Under the pieces are notes generated by a model. That model searched no databases, had not been told where the DNA came from, and saw only the letters and a program-made list of their open reading frames with translations. A stretch of 64,000 nucleotides of DNA. Source: Aradus depressus (taxonomy: Eukaryota > Arthropoda > Insecta > Hemiptera > Aradidae). The stretch lies in NCBI GenBank assembly GCA_963662175.1, contig OY759223.1:14548249-14612248 (forward strand). Reading direction: 5' to 3'. The position numbers were made by a program, and so were the translations under genes. Position 1 is the first letter of the stretch; each line of letters starts with the position of its first letter. Shown piece after piece: positions 10,471 to 22,900 of this stretch.

Positions 10471-13384
10471 TAAATTTATTTTTATACTTACAACGCTAAT
10501 TTTTAACAAGTAAGAGTGATACATTTGTGATTTATGTAGTTGCCTGATGATGCAAAAAATGTGAAACCTGAAATAAAACATTTTTGAACAGAAATCACCT
10601 TTATTCATCTTATAAAGTAGCATCCTGTTAAATCGCTTTAGACCGAAAATTTCAAAATAAATATTATTTTAAAACAATTTCAAAAATAAAATAAAACAAA
10701 CATGTCCATTTTTTTGGCGATCATTTAAATGAATAATCACGAGGAATAAAATTTAATTTAAAACATGTATTTCATATACAATTCGTTTAAAAACAATTCA
10801 GTCAATGAAAAAAAATACTGAAGAACATGAAACAAACTAGATAATGTCCAGTAGGTTGTACGAAAATTTTAAATCATTCAGAAAATCTATTGCCCCTTTT
10901 AGTATATCGGAAGGAGTGCCTAGTTATTGCTAGAAAAAACTTTTAGACGCTAAAATTGCTTATGCTTGTGTCTATAAACTACTAACTATTGATAATATAT
11001 AGCTTACAATGCATTTTTATATTCTATTTAATCAAAATTTGTTTTCCAATTATGATCGTTCATGTTCATGAGTCACTTGAAATGTCATATGGCCCCCATA
11101 TATATTGTAAAAATACATTAAACAATAAAATGTATATATAATGGCCATGTATATTACATAATGACATTACAAGTTTATTATTTTGTTAATAATTGTATTT
11201 TTATGCATCAGTTAGTACTAACTTTATTATTTTTCAACATGTTGCTTGGAAATTCAACATATTTTGCTTGTTTTCAGCAAAAATTTTTTCCAATGCTAAT
11301 TAAATTTCAGAATAATCGTTATTTTTATTAAAAATAAAAACTGAAATGATATAATTGAGTTGTGGTTTCATCTAATAAAATATGTTTCATAAACTACAGG
11401 TTAGCTAAAAATTAAAATTTATTTAGTTAACAATTTTTGTGGAGATCTACACATAACTGTATAACAATAAAAATAAATTTAGTTACAATTTGACCAATTA
11501 TACAACTAATTTTCGTACATCTCTAAAAGGAAAATTTTAATTATATTTTGCATCTATATCCAGCAAGAATTAATATTTCTATAATTCTAGTCATATACAA
11601 AATTTGGACAAACTGAACAAATGTAAAAATTAATTTAAATTGGCAGTAATTACAATATCAATAATTTTAATGGTTAATTATAAGGAATAAAACATACCTT
11701 TACTAATCTATCTATATACAAATTGACAGGATAAAAAAAAAACGGTTCAGTCCATTAAAACCATGTCAATTTTAAAAATCTAAAAATATACCTAGATTGA
11801 AAAAAATACCATTATCAAAATCAAGTCAATGTACACAACATATTCAGTTAAAAATAAATTTAGTATTAATTATTTTTATGAGATCCGTAAAAACTCAATT
11901 TCAAAAAAAATATATGCAATACAATTATTTTGAAGTGGCCTTTTCTGATACATTTTTTTGTAACGTGGAACATGTTTTTGGCGAGGCTTTCTGGTAAAAA
12001 GCATTACATTATTCATGAAAAAATTGTTATTTCATTTTTAATCTGTATTAATAAATATATATCGCGTTTTTTTTTTCACGGGTTATAAAAAAATTAAAAA
12101 ATGTTTTACGTAGATGATTCATTTTGATTATTTCCAAACGACTATACAGAAGCTAAGTGGACAATCCGAAAAAAAAATGAAAAGATGTCACTTTTTATTT
12201 TTTTTTATCCAATAATATTTACCCGTGAATGTCTGAACTATGAACTAATAATTACAGTGCATTTGTTGTACTCTCAAATATTAAATTGAGTCGGTTCACC
12301 TTTACCATAGCGCACTAAGATAAAGGAAGAAAATCTCATAGTTTAATTTCGTTGAGATTTCGCTTTTCTTTACAATTTGCATAAAAAAATAGGTACAGTA
12401 CAGTAAAGAAAGATGAAAATATAAATTAAACAAAAAAATAAGAAATTATTATTTTGAAATGGTCTAGGATTATTATTAAACAGAATTAATTTCTGTTAAT
12501 AAGTGCTACCAAATAGATATTTATTTCAGATAATGAATTCATTCGAAAAAGGGGCTTTGAGGAGAGAAACGAAAAATTATAGTGTATAATTATTAAGAGA
12601 AGTCGTTTATTAAAAATGACGCCTGGCGTCTCAAAATCTTGAGAAGGAAGAAAAGTTAAATCAATTTTATGGAAGAAAGACATCCAAATCAAAAACAAAA
12701 ACATCTATGAGACGTTTCGCTTCTCATATAGAATATATCTATTATACAAATTATTTCATCTATCTCAGTTATCATAGGCCCATTCAGACCGATTACAGAA
12801 AACGAATGTAAAAACATATAAAAATAAAGAATATATTGTTATTAACATTTTTTGGCGTAGTATTTTTTCCAGTTAAAAAAAAAACATGTTCCAGGTCATT
12901 TTTGTCAAAGATAAGTAGTTATTTTTTTATGATTTTTTTAAACATGTAGCCTCATATATGTGTACTGCGTTGATAGTTCACAAAAGTATTACTTTTATCT
13001 CAATAGTATATATATATATATACACAATTGAAGGAGTAGCACAATTATACTCTCAGAATAAATGCTGGTTCCTGGAAATAAATTAAAAAATAAATTAATT
13101 AATATTTAAAAAAGTTTTTATAAAAAAATTATTTTTAATAGTAACTAAAATGTAGTTTGTGACTCGACGTATTTTTACAAGATTATTTGGGTCATCAAAT
13201 TGATAGTTTAGAACAGCTATGTGCGTATTTTAGATGCGGGACTAAACCAGGGTAGGCAAAATTAGCATATAATGTAAAGTCGGACTGATGTTCACCAGAG
13301 CGATTGTTAGTCATGAGCGACATGACCTCGAAGTTAGAGCCCGGGAATTTATTAGTTTTTGTATTAAGCCTCCCCTCTATCCCC
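10471..13384. other. Unassigned AT-rich region, with a SINE-A remnant at 13240-13342
   Basis: Nearly 3 kb with no coding signal. It lies beyond the 3' end of the coiled-coil gene. A diverged SINE-A 3' half is visible at 13240-13342 (AGTCGGACTGATGTTCACCA ... GACATGACCTCGAAGTTAGA). An (AT)n run is at about 13005-13022. Confidence 0.45.
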
Positions 13385-13640
13385 CGTTTGGTCAATTTGG
13401 CTGAAAATCAATAGTTGTCGTCCTTAGAGGGATACACAAATAAAATCTCTGGATACACAAATAAAATTTCACATCGATAAATTCATTCTATCGGGAGTTA
13501 TCGTGCTCACACTCACGCAAAGTCATAGACATTTTCTATTCATTTATTTGAATCGGAAAACATGAAATTCCATTGAAAACTCCGGATTGAATTTCTGACA
13601 GATTACATAACTTCCCCTATTTTATTCTTCTGGGGAAGTA
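13385..13640 (+). repeat. Repeat C copy (GGGGAAGTA-end family), 3' half
   Basis: Contains the family blocks GCTGAAAATCAATAGTTGTC, ATTCTATCGGGAGTTATCGT, AAAACTCCGGATTGAATTTC and ACATAACTTCCCCTATTTTA, ending CTGGGGAAGTA. It lies where the 3' UTR of the minus-strand gene would be. A TTTATT here (AATAAA on the minus strand, about 13620) is a possible poly(A) signal for that gene. Confidence 0.7.
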
Positions 13641-13755
13641 AAATCGGCGGAAGACGGATCCAGTGTAACCAAACCCTCAGAGATGTAATTATGGCATTAG
13701 ATTTGAACAGAGTTAGTTACATTATTGGCAAGTTGGGTGTGATGTAGAGACTGAC

Positions 13756-13920
13756 TCAATGGCCATTGAGAGTGGGCGGGGCTGCGTTGGCGTTGAGATC
13801 CGGCCTCGAGGTGGACACAGGCAGAGTGGTGGCACATCTGAAGTTGGACTCCTCCAAGTTCCGGCGGACTTGGCTCAGTATAACACTTCCCTCCACTTCT
13901 GTTTCACAGCTCTGCAACAA
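13756..13920 (-). CDS. Coiled-coil gene, exon 13 (C-terminus and stop)
   Basis: Encodes residues 702-755, from LLQSCETEVEG to the terminal PPTLNGH and TGA. Acceptor CTGTTCAG, phase 0. It continues the second coiled coil briefly, then becomes Pro/Asn-rich. GC content is clearly above the flanking intron. Confidence 0.9.
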   Translation of the reverse strand: MLQSCETEVEGSVILSQVRRNLEESNFRCATTLPVSTSRPDLNANAAPPTLNGH

Positions 13921-16900
13921 CTGAACAGAGGATCTTAGTCAGACAGCATAAAGCCCGGGCATGAGTCACAATAGCTAACAGGTAGGGCACAAAACAATGA
14001 AATATTGTGACTACTAGTTCTCCTCTATTAATGCCAACTTACCTCCAGAGCTGCGTCGATGGTGTCGTACAGTCGCCTTACTTCAGACATTGCCTTATGC
14101 CAGTTGCTGGTCAGTAGCTCCTGGGTCAAGTCAAATTTCTTCTCCATTTCAACCAATTCCTTCTCTTTTACCTTCAATTCCTTCTGCAAACTCTCCACCT
14201 TTAACATAAAAAAAAATTTAGATTTTTAATATGATTAAGATAGAATTATGTAGAATGGCAAGAGCACCATAGGACCAAATTCTTGAATGTACAGAAGAGA
14301 TTTATCTTTTATTTTTTTTATTTTACAATTTTAGGATCATTGGACAGTACAAAAAACATATAATTTGCATGCAACTTTACAAACAATCTAAACTTTGTTT
14401 ACTCTGAGACTTTGGCCAGGATAAATTAATTTCGATTATAAAAACAGATTATTATAAATAGATGTTTATCCTTAACTCAATTATGGTTTTTAATAGTTTC
14501 CATACAAAATAAAATAATAATAACTTAATAAAATGTACTCAATTTTAAATAAAATAATTGAATTAAATGAAGATCGAAAATATATACAATAAAATATATA
14601 TATATAACCGAATAATACGTACCGAAAAAAAGTATCGTATAATAAAATTAATATATCATGGGGAAAATTACTAGGCATGTACTTGGTTATTTGGCTTAAT
14701 ATGGATTTAGAAAGTTTGGTCATTAAACCAAGATAGCATACATTTTTAAATTAATAATAAACTAAAAAAACATATAAACAAAATAAATAAGAAATTTAAA
14801 CCTAATACGATTTTTTTTTTTTAACCCATAACATATTTAGATGATAAGCCTTAATATTTGGAAATGTATTGGCAAATGGTGGATCTTGTAGAATTTAAAA
14901 AAAAGTTTTAAATTGTTAGGTACTGATAAAAATAATGTTTGGATTGAACATAATGTCTTGCGGGAGCCATGATGGCCGTGCGGGCTTGAGTGTAGTGGCT
15001 TTGGTATGCGGGTTCGAATCCCGTCCGGGAGTGAGTTTTATTTCGTGGATAAAACTTCCTCCCGGGGCCATGGATATCGTTAATAATTAGGTAAAACACC
15101 ATTATAAGTCATTGCTAATATGCATCGTTAATAAAGCCAAAAAAAATATATAAGTAATGTCTTTAATTTGACCATAAATTGTTCAAGGTATGTTTATGAA
15201 ATAAATATAATTGCACAGTGAATAAGACAATTTTGGAGACCAAAAGGCCGAGAAGTGTATTGTTCAACCACATTATTTTAATAATTTAAATTGTTTTATT
15301 ATATATAACTTTTACGACAAGGAATCGTAAGAGTACCATTAGGGACCTAATTCTTCAATCTAAAGAATATAATGATCTATTTTTTTTTTCTGTTGATATA
15401 CAACTTTAGTACATGAACTCAGAGATCAGGAAAAAGGTATAATTCTATTTTTTTTTTTTTTTTTTTTTTTGATACATAAATAAATTATTTATAATGAACA
15501 GTAATAAAAATGGTATAAATGTTACATGCAAAGAGGAAATAATATACTATACCTGTAATGAAGATTTTTCAGTACAATTCAGTTTATTTTTAAGTTGTTC
15601 TACTTCGGATCGAATACTTTCAATAATATCGTTTGATTTCTTCGAGTCTTCTTCTGTAGTATTCCTTCAAATAAAATATAAGATATTAGTATGGCTTAAG
15701 TGAGAGAAGAAGTGGTTATTTTCACAATTAAGAATAAATGTGTTTAATTATAAAACTAAATCTAAGAGATGAAGAGGAAGGACTCCACAGCCTCCTGCCT
15801 GCCTGCCGACTTGAGAAGTCTGACGTCCGGAGTGTCATTCCTGGAGTCACTGGACAAAGGAGGTCGGTGAATCACCGGCAATGTACTTCCCCAGGCTGAA
15901 TTATTTAACTTAATTAACGCTCTCTCTCTAAAACCAATTGATAGTTCTGGCTGAAATCTATAGTTCACTTACAAAGGAAGTTCTGAATCCTCATACTAAA
16001 TTTCGTGTCGATAGATTTTTTTTACGATTACAAAGGCAGTTATTAGAGATTTTGGGTTAAGCCCCCCACCCACTCTCCCCTAATCTTTTTCTTCCCTTTG
16101 GCCGATTTAACCGAAAATCAATAGGTGTTCTTAGGTTCTTGAATCGATATAAAATTTCGTATAGGTACATTTATTCTATCGATAGTTATCACGTGCACAC
16201 ACATATACAAAACATTATTTTTTCATTTTTGAAATCACGGTCGGAAGCATGAAATTCAGGTGAAAACAAAACATCGAATTTCTAACAGATTACGTAATTA
16301 TAATTTGTATAGCTTGGGAAGAAAAATATAATCTTTCAAAACTGTACAACTTCCACAGGAGATGGAATTTTTTGGAAGAAACAGTGTCGTCGATATGTTT
16401 TATGCCTTCATAAGGGCTCTGGAATGTATTAATAAAGTTTTACAGCTTCCAAGATTCTGATAAGCAAAGCAGTTGATGTCTTCCAAACTGAAGGTAAAGA
16501 GATCATTCTCTTTAGGACAGTTATACAATAAAAAGCAGGGTCCTTCGGATGGGACGTTAAGCGATGGTCCTGAGCATATACGATGTTATACTTAAGGACC
16601 CCTATCCTAGGTGAATAAATCTAAGTAGGCAACATTAAGGACTCCCACAGTAGCGACGAAAGAGCGCTCTGCTAGTATGACGTAGTTAAAGCCCGGGCAT
16701 GAGTCACAATAACTATAAAATAAACGTACAAGGTAGCCTGTCGTGAGGTCTCAATGATGTGTAGGACCCTGAGTAGCCTGGTGACCAGGTTGTCCACCTC
16801 TATCACCTGGTCCACGATCCCGCCTCCCTCACAACTTGTCTTCACAGCCAATATCGACTCCTCCTCCTCTCTCTGACGGCGGTGGATGGCGTCTGACAGG

Positions 16901-19900
16901 TTCTGCAGAGACTCACTGTTCCCGAGACCACCACTTCCTCCTGAAACTATAGTTCCAAGTTAAAATAAATACACTACAAGACTTATGACAAGACTGGCAG
17001 GAGTACTACGGAGAAACGTTAAGGAAAAGCTATCTTCAGTTCGCAGGACGGGTATGCTTCAACCCGAAACTATCCCGTTTAGAGCTGGTCGCCGTAGCTC
17101 TAAATTTTATGAAAAGAAATTATACAAAATTTCAAATTGTTTAATAAATATATAATATTTATAATTACAAAAATAAATGGTATCTAATCAATCAGGAATT
17201 TTATATACATTTATCTTCTATTATTGTTTAATAAAAAATTTTATATTATTTATGCTTGCTATGTATTATTAGTATATATTGCGAGGCCTGGCAGATAAGT
17301 ATACATGTTTTACATAATAGCATAATGATTAGTATATATGTGCTTGCCATCTGAGCTCAAGATAGTGGGTTCGAAACCCGGCTGAGGCCCTTAGTTTTTT
17401 TCATCTGGGAAGTAAAATTAACTTAAGAACGCCGACCTTCGGAAGGGACGTTAAGCGATGGTCCCGAGCCTGTACAATATCAGGTACTCGTTAAAGACCC
17501 CTGCCCTAGGTGAATCTAAATTTAGGGTTGGCAAAATTTAGGACTCGCACAGTAGAGTCGGGTTCATGTCCACCAGAGTGACGAAAGAGCGCTCTGGTAG
17601 TAGGCGATATGACCTCGTAGTTAAAGCCCAGGCATGAGTCATAATAACTAATTATATATTATTTATCTCATATGTGTTTGTATTCTAAGATTTAATTTCG
17701 GGTGTTTTGATGATTTTAAGCTGTTTTGATGTACACAATTAACTGACATACGAGTATTCAATTACCATATTATGGTTTAACGAAAATAAATATTATTATT
17801 AATAATTAAATATTTGTCGAAAAACTGTTGACTATTAATTTATTCATTGCTACAATGGAATTTATATTTTTGGTGGACAATACAGAAGGGTTAATATAAT
17901 TTGAAGTAATGGGTATAATCGTCTGCTTATCAGGTCTATAACATCTTGTAATGTAGTCAATTTGCGTCTACAGGCCAAATATATGGTAAAATGTATTTTA
18001 TTTAAAATTTGTAAAATGAAATATGTATATTTGAGAAATAAACAATAAATTTGGAGGCTGGCTAGACGTATCAGGGTCAGGTGGTAATGGTAACGGAGAG
18101 AGGTACCAGACAGGTATCCATATTTTGCCTCCGTCAAGAAAGAAGCTGACAGGATGCAATAAAAGAAGGCACCAAAAGTCACCTGGAGGAATATTTATAT
18201 AGCTTTTACAACCCGGATTTTACAATCTGGCTACAGTCAGGTACCAGATTGGAGCTCCAAGCCCGTTGTTAGTGGCCCATAAAGCTATCTGGAATGTCCA
18301 AATTAAAGTGGACAGAAGTCAAATTAGATGTCTCCAAGGAAAATGCCGAAAATTCCGAAATGGCCGAGGAGAAGAAAGAAGGAGAAGTAGTGGGGGAAAT
18401 GCAGAGCTCAAGGGGAGTTTCAAGTTTGGAGTTCAGTCAGTTCCAGTCGAGACCCAGCAGCAGTCAGAGTCGAGATCCACCAGGGGAAGTCTTCAGTCTA
18501 GATCCAGGAGTCTTGGAGTCCACCTCCTAGAGTTCCAAGTGAGGAGACGAGGACACCAGTTGCAGTCTGAGTCCTGATCCATTAGCCCTCGAGGGAAGTT
18601 CCAGCCCCCATCATCCAATCCCAGAAATTCAGGAGGAACTCAGCCGCTAGTTTGTTCTTCCACTCTCAAACCCTCGCAGAGCCGTCCAGCCCTCATCCTC
18701 CGATCAGCCTCCAGCTTATTATTAATAAGGTTTATATTTTATATTATATTTTATTTTAATTCTTAATTATTAATTTTTTTATTGTAAATATATCCATTTT
18801 TAAATATGAGTTTCTAATTTTTCAGTAGTTTGTTTCCCATGCCATCACAAGTCAATATTGATTTAAGAATTTGGTTTTTCAAAACTCTTTTCGCTGACGA
18901 ATCCTTTCGCCTTTGGTTATAGAAATTCAATTTATATATTCAAATCAGTAAATTTAAATGATCGTCTAGTACATAAGCGATCTGGCATCCTATGGACATT
19001 TTTTTTAGTAAAGACAAAGCAGTTTTATAGAAAATCTCCGCAATTTCGATTAAAGTAAATTTAATACCACATTTTATTATTAAAAACGCGACGCGCAACA
19101 TCCCAATATTACAAATTTGGCATCCCTTGTGGGGATTTTGGTAAAATCATTATATCAGCAAGAGAGGAAAGGCGAAATTTTTAAAACAAAATTGACTTGG
19201 AAAGCGGGGAACAAACTTAATTTTGATATTTTATATTAATTAAATTTTGAAATTTTATTTACATTTTTTTTAGTTGGTTAATTCTAGTAAATTTTTTTAT
19301 TATTCTTTTAATATGGATAATCAGATAGTTGTCGAGAATATTGAGCAATTCGAGGAAGCGAGTGTTGATAGTGAGATAGAAAATGTAGATATTCCAGTCT
19401 CGGCAGGGACAAGGTCACGCAAAACGAATGTCATTAATGAGAAAGAGGAGACCCAAGTTTTTACGGGAGATATGTTTAAGGAATTATTGAAGGTAATGGG
19501 AAATTTAGATAGTAAATTGGGATCACAAATAGCTGATTTAAGAAGTGATATGGGAAATTTAGAAAGTAAAATGGAGGCACAAAGTGCTAATTTAGGAAGT
19601 AAAATGGAGACACAAATAGCTAGTTTAAGTAGTGAAATAGGAAATTTAGGAAGTGGAATGAGTAATTTAGAAAGTAAAGTGGGGTCACAAATTACTAATT
19701 TAGAAACTGAAATAGGGTCAAATATAGAAAAAATAATAAATCGGTTAGAGAAAGCTGAGGAAAATTGCGATGCGCGTTTTCAAATTTTAGAAACGAAATT
19801 AGTTTCAGACAAACAAGAGAACGAAGAGAAATATAATAAAATTTATGAAAAGGTAGAGAAAATAGAAGATAGTTTAATTGAGGAAATAAAAGAAAACCAA

Positions 19901-22900
19901 AAGTTAAGTAACACCGTTGATAAAAATTCAAAAAAAATATCAGGTTTAGAGGGGGAGTTAAACATTTTTCGGAAAGAAATCGGGCGCGAGTTAGAAAATG
20001 AACAAATGAAAGTTTGTAAAGAATTTTCCATGGTAAAAGATGTTCAAAGTAATTTTGAAAGTAAAATCACAGAATTACAGGAAAAAATAGAACATTCCGT
20101 TGAACAGCTGTCAGATAGAATGGAGGCTGTCTCCGTGTCAAATAATTCTCCCAATTTATTAGCCCACCAAGACTCAGGGTTGTCCCATTCCCTTTTGTTA
20201 CTAAACCAGAGCATACTTAAACAAGGTATCTCAAATGGGAAGTCCTGTTCCTTCAGGAACAGTACTAAAGATAACCCAAAGGAATTTTTAGACAATTTAG
20301 AAATACAATTTAAATTATGGGGGGGGAAAGTAAAATTAAATGAATTTTTAGCCAATTATCTAAAGGAGGAAAGCCTTGTTTTTTGGCAAATTAATAGCCA
20401 CAAGGTAGGGAATTTTGAAGAGTTTAAGGAACTTTTTAAGGCCAAATTTTGGGGTACACACTTTGACTCCATTGTAATGAAGGAATTAGGACAGGGATCG
20501 TATTTCAGTAACGGGAAAGGGCTTAACCCACAAGAATATTTTTCCAATCTTGTATTAAGAGCAAGATCTTGCCAGTACCAAATGCCGGAGGAATTTGTTT
20601 GTAAAAACATGGCGAATCACTTTGGGCAAGAGGTAGAAAGTATAATTATTTACCAGGGGATAAGAAAGATCGAAGACTTTGTAGAAGTGCTGGATAGGAT
20701 TGGGAGAGATAGAATCAATAATAATAAAAATTGGGGAAATAAAAGTTATAGGGGAAACCATTTTGAGGTTGGGAATAATTCGGGGGAAAATCTATTTAGA
20801 GGGAGAGAACAAAGATGGGCAGGGCCAAGCCAGGATATAAGAAAAAATCAGGAAAAGGGAGGTTTCCAAGAAAATAGAAATAGGCAGGGGAATCAAAATT
20901 ATAATAACAGATATGTCCCAATGAATTATAGTCGGAATCAAAATAGATTCGTTAGAAATCCACAAAATGAGGGACAAAATAGTAGGTATCAATATTCCCC
21001 CCAATCTGGAGATAGAATCCCAGAACCATATGGCCAAGACAGGGATTGGCAGTATAAAAGACAATTCAATAAGCCTTATCTGAGACCCTTAATGAGTCAG
21101 GATCAGAAACCTCCTGATCAGATGAGGAAACAAAATTTTAATAACAATAATAAAGTCACTGATAAGATTTCAGAGTGACATGTACGGGCAGAGAGTCAGA
21201 ATCAACCTTGCTTTGAGGATGGGTTGATGTCGTTACGGAAGGAGTTTAATGAAATATTATTATCAGAAGAGTCATGGGACCAAGAAGTAAATTTAACGTA
21301 TTGCCCCGAAATAAAAATTAAAATCGGTTCTGTTCAATGTAATGCCCTTTTGGATTGCGGTTCGATGGTTAATGCGGTAAATGAAAGATTTTTCTATAAA
21401 AATAAAGATAATTTTAAGCATGAGATTTTGCCTATCTCAAATGTAAGTATAATAACTGCAGTAAATAAAAGATCAAAGCCCATCAGGTATCAGATCATAT
21501 CGGCAATTTCTTTTCATACGCATAATATTGATATCCGATTTTTAATAGTCCCCGAATTAAGCTATAATATAATTTTAGGAAGCGAATTTTTTAATAGTCA
21601 TGCCGTAATTTTAGATTTCAAAGACAAAATACTGCAGTTAAATTCAGATCCCGGGAACATAATTAAAATCCCTTTCGTAACAGATGTCGATTCAACCCAG
21701 ACAGTTACTCAAAAAATACAATGTATTGAGGGACTGGAAAATTCAATTTTCGAAAGCAAGATTGATCTGTTCGAAGATAAGATCCAGGACATATTGTCAG
21801 AAAATGATTCTCTGCCTCCACCTGTTATTCAGGAATTTAAAGAAATTCTAAATAAATATGAACATATATTTTCAAATGAACCCGGTCTGATCAGAGGGTT
21901 TCAGTATCGTTTGATGGTCAATGATGATACCCCGTATTTCATAAAGCCATATAAAATGAAAGAGTACCAAAGGGAGGCTGTCCATTCTGAGGTGCAGGCA
22001 ATGCTTCAAGCAGGCATAATTACTAGGAGCCGTAGTCCTTATGTTAACCCGATGGTAGTAGTTGGAAAGTCAAATGGAAAGGTCAGAATTTGTTTAGATG
22101 CGAGAAAACTAAATGCCCGTTTGATCCCAGACTACCAGATGTCCCAATCAATTGATGACATATTACGTCATTGTGGAGACACAAAATTTTTAAGTACAGT
22201 GGATCTCACTAAAAGTTTTTGGCAAATTGAGTTGCACCAAGAAAGCCAGCCATATACTGCCTTTATGTATGAAGGAGTTGTTTATCAATTTCGTAGAGTT
22301 CCCTTCGGTTTGTCAATTTCACTAGCTGCCTTAAGCAGAGGTCTCCAACATATCCTTTCGCAATTCTATGACCAAATCCATCCGTATGTAGATGACTTGT
22401 TATGTTTGTCAAAATCCTCCCACTCCCATTTAAATTTGTTAGAATCTCTATTTTCCACTCTATCTGAGAATGGTGTCACTGTAAATATAGAAAAATCAAA
22501 ATTCTTCAGAAAAGAAGTAGATTATGTTGGATTTATTTTAAGTGTAGAGGGAATCAAGCCCCAACCAGAGAAAGTCAGTAGTATAAAGAACTTTCCCACT
22601 CCAACTAATATCACAGAATTGAAAGGCTTTATAGGGTTAACCAACTATTATCAGCGATTCACAAAGGACTATGGACAATGTATTGGGGGATTATCTCATT
22701 TACTTCGTAAGGGTGTTAAGTGGCAATGGGGGTTACAAGAAGACAACATTTTTAATAAGGCAAAGAGTATATTTTTAGACAACGTAATACTGAGACATCC
22801 AAATTTTTCTAAACCTTTTTATTTACAAACAGACGCCAGTGGATTTGCAATAGCTTCACAACTTTACCAACTTACAGACGAAAAGGAGAAGGGAGTTGTG

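Larger units (their letters stand above)
17947..19113 (+). repeat. 5' LTR of the Ty3-type element
   Basis: Begins TGTAATGTAGTCAATTTGCG and ends CATCCCAATATTACA. A TATA-like TTATATA lies at 18195-18201, which would place the start of transcription near 18225. AATAAA-like motifs occur at about 18040 and 18158, so an earlier start with an R region there is also possible. Same length as the 3' LTR. Confidence 0.95.

Noticed and set aside
18266..18577. 103-residue frame in the LTR
   Set aside because: It starts only with TTG and overlaps the ATG-started 78-codon frame; Arg-rich translation of a purine-rich tract.
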